Shown one piece after another: positions 58,029 to 64,000 of a stretch of 64,000 bases of DNA. Source of the DNA: CADEDV01 sp964596345 (GTDB lineage: Bacteria; Bacteroidota; Bacteroidia; Chitinophagales; Chitinophagaceae); contig CAZQSZ010000003.1 of the NCBI GenBank assembly GCA_964596345.1, positions 372,001-436,000 on the forward strand, read 5' to 3'. Position 1 is the stretch's first letter. Each line of letters opens with the position of its first letter. A program made the position numbers and the translations under genes. The notes below the pieces were generated by a model. That model was not told where the DNA came from. It saw only the letters and a program-made list of their open reading frames with translations, and ran no database searches.

Positions 58029-58850
58029 CTACTTGAAAATGGTATTGAAAAATTCTTTCATGTCTTTCCAGGAAGCAGCATCGGCTGCAGCATTATAAGC
58101 AATCGGGATATTGAATTTTTGTCCCATCGCCGTTGCATTGGGGTTGGTAAAAGCATGGGTGGCGCTATCATAGGCCTTGAATGTATATTTAGCCCCGATA
58201 GAATCCATTTGTTTTTTGAACTGGTCAACTTCTGTTTGCGGCACAAAAGGGTCAGCCGCACCATGACAAACCAAAACCTGTGCTTTCAGCAGGTCTTTGT
58301 TAGCAGGTACCACATTCAGGTTGCCATGAAAACTAACTACGCCTTTCAGGTCATCACCGAGTTTGGCCATATTTAAAACCTGTGCCCCACCAAAGCAGTA
58401 ACCGATAGCTGCGATCTTTGTGGCATCTGTCTGGGCATAGGTTTTCAATTTTTCCAGGGCCGCATCAAATCTTCTTTTGGCCATTTCCGGGTTTTGATAA
58501 AATGGCATGGCCAGTTTACCCGCAGAATCAGGATTGTCGGCCTGTGCTCCATTTCCATACATATCTACCGCCATGGCGATATAACCCAGCTCCGCTAATT
58601 GTTTCGCACGGCTTCTGCTGTAGTCATTTTGTCCCCACCATTCATGTACTACCAGTACGGCAGGACGGGTACCTTCTTTATTCTCATCATATACCACGTA
58701 CCCGTTCATGGTAATGCTGTCAGCATTGTAGGTAATGGTTTCCTCTTTTAATTTGGGTTCTTTGGTTTCCATTTTTTTGTCTTCGTTTTTGCAGGATGTG
58801 AATAACGTTACAGTTAGTGAAGCAACAACGAGAAAATGTTGAAATTTCAT
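58029..58850 (-). CDS. exported dienelactone hydrolase-family protein
   Basis: The 273-aa alpha/beta hydrolase has a lipoprotein signal (LVVASLTVTLFTSC). The nucleophile elbow is GYCFGG (Cys), with the acid in CHGAADPFVP and the base His in SATHAFTNP. Also seen: GYVVYDENKEGTRPAVLVVH and EWWGQNDYSRSRAKQLAELG. Dienelactone hydrolases open lactone rings in catechol breakdown; exported copies in Bacteroidota have unknown substrates. Single gene with a terminator behind it. Confidence 0.88.
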   Translation of the reverse strand: MKFQHFLVVASLTVTLFTSCKNEDKKMETKEPKLKEETITYNADSITMNGYVVYDENKEGTRPAVLVVHEWWGQNDYSRSRAKQLAELGYIAMAVDMYGNGAQADNPDSAGKLAMPFYQNPEMAKRRFDAALEKLKTYAQTDATKIAAIGYCFGGAQVLNMAKLGDDLKGVVSFHGNLNVVPANKDLLKAQVLVCHGAADPFVPQTEVDQFKKQMDSIGAKYTFKAYDSATHAFTNPNATAMGQKFNIPIAYNAAADAASWKDMKEFFNTIFK

Positions 58851-58920
58851 GATATAGTATTTTGAAGTTCAAAGCAAGAACAATGAAGTTCCTGAAAAGT
58901 TTCCGGTATTGCAAAAAATG

Positions 58921-58951
58921 AAAAGCCCGGTACTGCAGGTACCGGGCTTTT
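58921..58951. terminator. hairpin terminator of the head-GIN gene
   Basis: The 13-bp perfect stem AAAAGCCCGGTAC (58921-58933) / GTACCGGGCTTTT (58939-58951) can stop transcription in either direction. Confidence 0.9.
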
Positions 58952-58972
58952 AACGCAACCGTTGTCTATCTT

Positions 58973-59680
58973 TTATTCTTTAATGATCCTTCCGTTTCCA
59001 CTTGTTGAGAACGCAGTGGTGGGAGGGTTCCCCCTGTAGTAAACTCTTGCTTCGCCTGATGCTTCTGCATAAATAGCCTGTACCGGTTTCACCCATGCTT
59101 TTGCAGTGCCTGATACGGATATATCCACTTCAGTAGCTGACAGGTCATAAGCATTGAGTCTTGCGTTTCCGGATATACTTCCATACAAACTCTCCGTATT
59201 GCCGTTGATCACCAGGGAAGAAGCTCCTGACATATCAGCTTGTGCATTAATGCCGGTGCCGGTGGATACCACGGTTGTATTACCGGAAAGAATATACCTT
59301 ATCACTGAATTTTGCCCGGAAAAACCAGTGACGGTAGCATTGGCGGCCCCTGATAAATGAATGTTAGTAACAACAGGCATGGTAATGGTAAAGTCAACCG
59401 GGTAACGCTCCGGCCTGAATTGCTTGTATTTAATATCAAGAAAACCGCCGGTCAAAACTAAGACTTCCAGGTCTGCGAGGTCATTGCTACAACCACTTGC
59501 TTTAACGCTGAAATCGGTTCCTTTAATGATGGTTATTTTAAATGTCTCTCCGGCCATTATTTTGGTAAACCCATTTAAGGCAAATGTTTTTTCGGCCGCA
59601 CCGGGGCATTCTCTTTTCTCTTTGTCGCAGGCGGTAAAGAGAAAAGCAGTAAGTCCTGCCAGTAAAATGATTTTTTTCAT
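58973..59680 (-). CDS. head-GIN (DUF2807) lipoprotein
   Basis: The 235-aa product has a lipoprotein signal (ILLAGLTAFLFTAC) and one right-handed beta-helix-like DUF2807 domain. Repeats with Gly/Ala/Ser ladders are visible: NIHLSGAANATVTGFSGQNS, ILSGNTTVVSTGTGINAQAD, MSGASSLVINGNTESLYGSI and SVSGTAKAWVKPVQAIYAEA, then ASGEARVYYRGNPPTT. Such proteins are outer-membrane or surface adhesin-like in Bacteroidota. Function unknown. Confidence 0.87.
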   Translation of the reverse strand: MKKIILLAGLTAFLFTACDKEKRECPGAAEKTFALNGFTKIMAGETFKITIIKGTDFSVKASGCSNDLADLEVLVLTGGFLDIKYKQFRPERYPVDFTITMPVVTNIHLSGAANATVTGFSGQNSVIRYILSGNTTVVSTGTGINAQADMSGASSLVINGNTESLYGSISGNARLNAYDLSATEVDISVSGTAKAWVKPVQAIYAEASGEARVYYRGNPPTTAFSTSGNGRIIKE

Positions 59681-59910
59681 AAAAGAAGGTTTAAGGTTTA
59701 TGATCTTTGAACAGGTTGCGAATATATTTTCAGGCAGGTAATTGTGCAGGCTGAGAATGATGAAAGGAGATGGTTGTTAAAAAGAATTAAGAAAATATTC
59801 CCGGTATTTATCCAGATGTTGAAAGCTATTCTTAGCTGAAAAGATGAATGGAGCTTATTTTTAATTTATTTCCTTTCAATTCTGTAATTTACCCGGGCCA
59901 ATTAAGTAAA

Positions 59911-61158
59911 ATGAATTTAATCAACAGGTATCGCAGGTTATTCTTCGTGATTGGAGCCATTGTGCTCTCCGGGTTTCTGTTAACGCAATGTGTGAATAAT
60001 GAAAAGGAAGAAGAAACCAAAAAAGAAATTGCAAAATTCAGCCAGTTTGCCGGTTCTGCCAGTTGCGCAAGCTGTCATAAGGATATGTATGAAAAGCACA
60101 AGCAAACAGGCCACTATCTTAGTTCCAGGCCGGCAGAAGAAAAATATATCAAGGGTAGTTTTGAAAAGGGTAAGAATATTTATGCATATACCCCTGACAT
60201 CATCCTGGCAATGGAAAAAAGAGATAGCCATTTTTTCCAGGTTGTATATTTTAAAGGGGAAGAGAAAAAGGCCATGCGGTTTGATATTGTAACCGGTTCC
60301 GGTGCCAAAGGGCAATCCTTTATGACGTGGCGGGGAAATAAACTGTTTCAGCTTCCCATCACTTATTTCACCAATGCAGCACAATGGTCTAACAGCCCCG
60401 GCTTTCCTTCCGGCCGGGTAATGATTGACAGGCCTATTACTTCCCGCTGCATGGAATGTCATGTCACCTTCGCCGAAAGAATATCAGAAGATGGAAAGGA
60501 GCCGGAAGAATTTTCAAAAACCAATATTATTTACGGGATCGATTGTGAAAAGTGTCACGGACCTGCAGCAGAGCATGTGGCATTTCAGACCAAAAATCCG
60601 CAGGAGAAAAAAGGCAAATTTATCTTGAACCCGGCATCCATGTCAAGACAGCAAAATCTTGATCTCTGTGCTTTATGTCATGGCGGAAATATCCACAGGA
60701 CAAAGCCGGTGTTTTCTTATGCAGCCGGTGAGACGCTGACGGATTACTTTACTATCGATACATTGAGTGATTTGGCTGTCCATACGGGGAATGTGGATGT
60801 GCATGGAAATCAGCTTGGGCTGCTGAAGAAAAGTAAATGTTTCCGCATGGGTGAATCGATGACCTGCAATACCTGTCACAACCCGCATGAAAACCAGCGG
60901 GGCAATAAAGCCCTTTTTTCACAGAAATGCAGCGGTTGTCATAGTGTGGTGCATAATAATTTCTGTACAATTGATACTACTAAATTTCCGGGTATGCATC
61001 AAAATTGTATCGACTGCCATATGCCGGCAAAATTATCCCAGTCCATAGCAGTGATGTTACCGGGACAGGATGCACCTGCAGCGGCCCTGGTTCGTTCACA
61101 TTTTATCAGCATCTACCCGGAAGAAACAAAAAAGTTCATCCCCTTGCGGTTACGATAA
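59911..61158 (+). CDS. exported seven-heme cytochrome c
   Basis: The 415-aa product starts at ATG 59911. It opens with a hydrophobic signal anchor ending LTQC; Cys27 could be a lipobox Cys but Gln at -1 is unusual. Seven CxxCH heme-binding motifs lie at about Cys52, 180, 212, 253, 319, 340 and 366 (CASCH, CMECH, CEKCH, CALCH, CNTCH, CSGCH, CIDCH). It resembles cytochrome c554-type multiheme proteins. A periplasmic or surface electron-transfer role is inferred; the partner and electron acceptor are unknown. Confidence 0.92.
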   Translation: MNLINRYRRLFFVIGAIVLSGFLLTQCVNNEKEEETKKEIAKFSQFAGSASCASCHKDMYEKHKQTGHYLSSRPAEEKYIKGSFEKGKNIYAYTPDIILAMEKRDSHFFQVVYFKGEEKKAMRFDIVTGSGAKGQSFMTWRGNKLFQLPITYFTNAAQWSNSPGFPSGRVMIDRPITSRCMECHVTFAERISEDGKEPEEFSKTNIIYGIDCEKCHGPAAEHVAFQTKNPQEKKGKFILNPASMSRQQNLDLCALCHGGNIHRTKPVFSYAAGETLTDYFTIDTLSDLAVHTGNVDVHGNQLGLLKKSKCFRMGESMTCNTCHNPHENQRGNKALFSQKCSGCHSVVHNNFCTIDTTKFPGMHQNCIDCHMPAKLSQSIAVMLPGQDAPAAALVRSHFISIYPEETKKFIPLRLR

Positions 61159-61160
61159 AA

Positions 61161-61182
61161 AAAACCGGCTTATGCCGGTTTT
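61161..61182. terminator. bidirectional terminator between cytochrome and small-protein gene
   Basis: The stem AAAACCGGC (61161-61169) / GCCGGTTTT (61174-61182) with loop TTAT has A/T-runs on both sides. Confidence 0.88.
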
Positions 61183-61208
61183 CAATCAATTCAGACAGCA
61201 ATAATTAA

Positions 61209-61322
61209 TTATCCGAAATAGATAGCCAGGAAAGTAGCTACACCGGTAAGAAGGAATATGCCGCCCACAACGATAGTAGCCATTACATTCTCATTCTTCA
61301 TTAATGTGTTGATCTTTTTCAT
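61209..61322 (-). CDS. 37-aa single-pass membrane protein
   Basis: A short frame on the minus strand, ATG 61322 to TAA 61209, encodes 37 residues. The N-terminus is polar and basic (MKKINTLMKNENV) and one transmembrane helix follows (MATIVVGGIFLLTGVATF to LAIYFG). It has an exact promoter 108 bases upstream of the ATG and a strong terminator behind it. It lies convergent to the seven-heme cytochrome. Small one-helix proteins often act as subunits of membrane complexes; no partner can be named here. Confidence 0.65.
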   Translation of the reverse strand: MKKINTLMKNENVMATIVVGGIFLLTGVATFLAIYFG

Positions 61323-61429
61323 GCACAAAAGTTTTAAGGTTTCGGAAAAGAGTGAAGGATCCCAGAGGAATAATGGAGAATACGAAACAGTATTTCTTTT
61401 GTGATTTTTACAGAGGAACGTGAAGAATG

Positions 61430-61437
61430 CAAACGTA
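61430..61437 (-). promoter_or_regulatory. TAnnTTTG promoter of the 37-aa protein gene
   Basis: The minus strand reads TACGTTTG, exact. The implied leader is about 103 nt. The rest of the 273-base gap between the two minus-strand genes shows nothing else I recognise. Confidence 0.65.
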
Positions 61438-61595
61438 CATCATTCTGTTATACCAGTCAAGTGTATTCGTCAAAGCTTTGTTATGATCAGGTGTCAACTG
61501 GGAAAGCATTTGTATAAATAGTTAATTTTTAACGGTTTCAGGAAAGAAAAAAGAGAGATAGGAAATCTACGATTCTGAAAAAAAGTGATTAGATA

Positions 61596-61997
61596 TCAGG
61601 GTTTGTATTCAATATCCCTGGCAGTAAACCAGTGCAGGGAATCATTTTGCGGATCGCCATTATAATTAATAGTGATCTCCTCACCGGGCTTAATATCCCG
61701 CAGGGCAAAAAAAGTAATGGTTTTCGCTTCCCGGTCGATCATGTGATGCGCATTGCAAGGGAATGCATGATTATAGATGGAGCCAAAGCCCAGGGCAACA
61801 GACAGAATGTTTTGTTCTTTGTTCAGAAAAAAACAATAATTAACCACATGGGTGGAAGTGACGGCATCAAAATCTTCAGCCGGTATCTCGATCAGCGGGC
61901 ATTCTTCCACCAGGTCGTTTTCCTGGATAGGTGTACTGCTGAAAACGCCCCTTCCTTTACCTTTTATTTCCCGGATATATAAAGAGGGTCTTGTCAT
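61596..61997 (-). CDS. SET-domain protein (downstream copy)
   Basis: The 133-aa protein is a bare SET domain: REIKGKGRGVFSSTPIQEND at its start, LGFGSIYNHAFPCNAHH with the NH motif, and PGEEITINYNGDPQN at the end with the catalytic-type Tyr. SET domains usually methylate lysine using SAM; bacterial single-domain forms have unknown targets. It lies 3 bases after its tandem paralogue, so co-transcription is likely. No signal peptide. Confidence 0.85.
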   Translation of the reverse strand: MTRPSLYIREIKGKGRGVFSSTPIQENDLVEECPLIEIPAEDFDAVTSTHVVNYCFFLNKEQNILSVALGFGSIYNHAFPCNAHHMIDREAKTITFFALRDIKPGEEITINYNGDPQNDSLHWFTARDIEYKP

Positions 61998-62000
61998 AGT

Positions 62001-62411
62001 CTAGAAGTTTACCGGTGAATAATCATCATGCCGGCCATTGTAATTGATAAATATCTCTTCACCGGCTTTGATGGCCGTCACTGCTTTAATGCCGATGGTC
62101 AGTTTATCCAGGTTGATGCTATACATGGCATTTGAAGGGGCCCGGTGATTATAGATTGAACTGCATCCCAGCCCTATCACAACTTTGATATTTTCATCCT
62201 TTACCAGGAAATAGTAATGATAAAGGGCAGTGTTTTTTAGCAACTCATCTTCATTACTACTGATGGGGATCAGCGGGGCCGTTTCAATATGTTCTCCCGC
62301 TGTAATATGCTTATGTGAAAATACACCCCGGCCATGGACTGCACTTGCCGCAACATACAAATGACCAGGTTGTTTTATAACCGGCTTTTTAAAGAAATTG
62401 CTGAATTTCAT
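62001..62411 (-). CDS. SET-domain protein (upstream copy)
   Basis: The 136-aa protein has the same order as its neighbour: ASAVHGRGVFSHKHITAGEH, LGCSSIYNHRAPSNAMYSIN and KAGEEIFINYNGRHDDY. Start ATG 62411 is chosen where the conserved MKFSNFFKKP begins; an in-frame ATG at 62447 would add 12 residues. The two copies are clearly paralogous but well diverged. Sequence suggests cytoplasmic protein methyltransferases of unknown target. Confidence 0.83.
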   Translation of the reverse strand: MKFSNFFKKPVIKQPGHLYVAASAVHGRGVFSHKHITAGEHIETAPLIPISSNEDELLKNTALYHYYFLVKDENIKVVIGLGCSSIYNHRAPSNAMYSINLDKLTIGIKAVTAIKAGEEIFINYNGRHDDYSPVNF

Positions 62412-62483
62412 AATCCGAAAATATCCCCCTAAAGTGGGATAGGGCATTTTGGGGGTTCGCCGTAAATTTAGGAACTAAAATAA

Positions 62484-62834
62484 ATGAAAATGAAAAAACT
62501 GTTAGCCACACTTTCGTCATTGCTGCTTATTATGGGCCTGAAAGCACAAACTACAGTTACTGTCAAAAAAGAAACAACACCGCAGGTGAAACCGGTAACC
62601 GGTCAGGTTCCTGTTGTGAAACCCGGGGTGACCATGAAAGAGAGCAATGCTACAATCAAAACCGGTAAGCTTGTTACCGATTCATTAAAGGCCGGTATCA
62701 AGCAAACTGCCATTAAACATGAAGGCATCAAGCAGACCACTATCAAACAATCCGTGCCGGTTAAACAACCAGCTACACAGATCAAGTTTGACAACCAGGT
62801 GAAGCCACATAAGGATGCGCCTATCAAAAAGTAA
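62484..62834 (+). CDS. exported low-complexity Lys/Thr/Val-rich protein
   Basis: The 116-aa product has a signal peptide (LATLSSLLLIMGLKAQ). The rest is low-complexity: TTVTVKKETTPQVKPVTGQV, then short Ile-Lys-Gln-Thr style repeats (GIKQTAIKHEGIKQTTIKQS) and a His/Lys end. It looks like a disordered secreted or periplasmic protein. A near-consensus promoter (TAAATTTA) lies at 62463-62470, 14 bases before the ATG. Divergent from the SET pair. No family recognised. Confidence 0.7.
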   Translation: MKMKKLLATLSSLLLIMGLKAQTTVTVKKETTPQVKPVTGQVPVVKPGVTMKESNATIKTGKLVTDSLKAGIKQTAIKHEGIKQTTIKQSVPVKQPATQIKFDNQVKPHKDAPIKK

Positions 62835-63083
62835 TAAACCGGCAGTTTTTATAGAGAAATAAGTACAAGCCCAGGGACTATGTTCTATAGCTTCCTGCTC
62901 TTATCTTTTAAAATAAAACCCTCACTGTCCGTTTTTAAACGTATCTTCGTGTCTCTGTATGTTATTCCTGCACTTAGTTTGACATGTTCTCCATTTCAGA
63001 TATCGTGACGGCTTAATGTAAGGCAGGTAAAGTATCATCTTATTTTGATAGCCTTACCACATTTTTTATCAAATTTTATTCAA

Positions 63084-64000
63084 TTGTCATTTAACAATTT
63101 ATCGCTCATTGAGCCGGTAGTAAAGGCTCTGAGCAACGAAGGCTATACAATGCCTACACCCATTCAGCAAAAATCTATTCCTGTTATTTTGCAACATAAA
63201 GACCTGTTAGGTTGTGCCCAGACGGGCACCGGGAAGACAGCCGCTTTTGCTATCCCCATTTTGCAATTAATGCACCAGGAACAGCAGGGTAACAGCAATA
63301 ATCGCCGCAACATTAAAGCATTGGTCTTAACGCCAACAAGAGAGCTGGCTATCCAGATTGAAGAAAGTTTCAGGGCTTATGGTAAGTACCTTGATCTCCG
63401 GCACCTGGTGATCTTTGGTGGTGTGTCGCAACATAACCAGGTGAATACTTTACGCCGCGGCGTTGATATTTTAATAGCAACACCGGGCCGTTTACTTGAC
63501 CTGATGAACCAGAACCTTCTTTCACTCCGGGATATCAAATTCTTTGTACTGGATGAAGCCGACCGGATGCTGGATATGGGTTTTGTGCATGATGTAAAAA
63601 AGATCATAGCAAAATTGCCGGTACAGCGCCAGACATTATTCTTTTCAGCCACGATGCCTCCGGAGATACGGCAACTGGCAAACGTATTATTAAAAAACCC
63701 GGTAAAAGTGGAAGTGGCGCCTGTGTCATCCACCGCGGATACGATACAGCAGGAGTTATATTACACAAATAAAGAGCATAAACGTTCTTTACTGATTCAC
63801 CTGCTGCAGGATGCTACGATAAAGAATGCATTGGTTTTTGCAAGGACAAAGCATGGTGCCGATAAAATAGCCAAAGATCTGAACCGTTCAGGAATTAATG
63901 CAGATGCCATACATGGTAATAAGTCACAAAATGCAAGGCAGAATGCATTGCAGAATTTCAAAGCGAAGACCACACGGATTCTTGTAGCTACTGATATTGC
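63084..64000 (+). CDS. DEAD-box RNA helicase, N-terminal part (3' end outside window)
   Basis: The frame is open from TTG 63084 to the window edge, 305 codons. The start is TTG because no in-frame ATG precedes the conserved beginning (SFNNLSLIEPVVKAL). Motifs in order are Q (YTMPTPIQ), I (AQTGTGKT), Ia (PTRELA), Ib (TPGR), II (DEAD), III (SAT), then IV-type FARTKHGADKIA and the start of V. It is an ATP-dependent RNA helicase of the RhlE kind. The 249 bases before it hold no gene or signal I recognise. Confidence 0.9.
   Translation, partial: MSFNNLSLIEPVVKALSNEGYTMPTPIQQKSIPVILQHKDLLGCAQTGTGKTAAFAIPILQLMHQEQQGNSNNRRNIKALVLTPTRELAIQIEESFRAYGKYLDLRHLVIFGGVSQHNQVNTLRRGVDILIATPGRLLDLMNQNLLSLRDIKFFVLDEADRMLDMGFVHDVKKIIAKLPVQRQTLFFSATMPPEIRQLANVLLKNPVKVEVAPVSSTADTIQQELYYTNKEHKRSLLIHLLQDATIKNALVFARTKHGADKIAKDLNRSGINADAIHGNKSQNARQNALQNFKAKTTRILVATDI

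Noticed and set aside
57972..58376. 134-codon frame opposite the dienelactone hydrolase gene
   Set aside because: It covers the conserved His and Asp region of the hydrolase on the other strand.
1..64000. Search by eye for tRNA genes, CRISPR arrays, insertion sequences and prophage
   Set aside because: None found in the intergenic gaps; all gaps over 300 bases are accounted for by rnpB or by the repeats, promoters and terminators listed.

Overview
The window looks like chromosomal DNA of a Bacteroidota bacterium, most likely family Chitinophagaceae. The signs are: a short primary sigma factor without region 1.1; starts that almost never carry a Shine-Dalgarno; the Bacteroidota -7 promoter element TAnnTTTG directly upstream of many genes; and families typical of the phylum (DUF4249, DUF4403-like, DUF3822, DUF2027-Smr, DUF5117/Met-zincin, head-GIN, bacilliredoxin BrxA/B). 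I see no phage, insertion sequence, CRISPR array, tRNA or rRNA gene.

Layout. 1-9 kb: a partial outer-membrane receptor-like protein, glycogen branching enzyme, a secreted TPR protein, ArgS, a GtrA-like protein and a DUF4403-like lipoprotein. 9-19 kb: a three-gene operon (YdeI/OmdA-like, DUF1801, AraC), a VOC protein, DnaK, two AT-rich orphan genes, a DUF1080 lipoprotein, a bicupin, a DUF1569/DinB protein and a 5'-truncated SnoaL remnant. 19-25 kb: an intradiol-dioxygenase-like protein, DUF6941, a 63-aa protein with its own promoter and terminator, a HemG-like flavodoxin, and two tandem secreted paralogues. 25-32 kb: a translation cluster, thrS-infC...rpmI-rplT, split by a lipoprotein and a large Met-zincin. 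32-43 kb: an arginine-decarboxylase-like enzyme, Hsp20, bacilliredoxin, Lgt, RpoD, TrxB, FolB and a MATE pump. 43-52 kb: one long co-directional run, DUF3822-rsmD-bioD-fthfs-lpxK-rnr-polyprenyl synthase-APC transporter. 53-64 kb: the RNase P RNA gene, several lipoproteins including two distant paralogues, dienelactone hydrolase, a head-GIN protein, a seven-heme cytochrome facing a 37-aa membrane protein, two tandem SET-domain proteins and a partial DEAD-box helicase.

Regulation. Fifteen exact TAnnTTTG elements lie directly upstream of genes. The RNase P RNA, whose 5' end is fixed by helix P1, calibrates the transcription start to about 5 nt past the final G. Hairpin terminators are frequent.

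The least expected signal is in the intergenic DNA. Several gaps hold degenerate tandem arrays with a strict 7-base (one case 8-base) period, three of them arranged as inverted arms around a hairpin loop and running up to or into stop codons. No dedicated defence or secretion system was found; the best candidates for undescribed biology are these arrays, the 37-aa membrane protein, the structured rpmI-rplT leader and the tandem SET pair.
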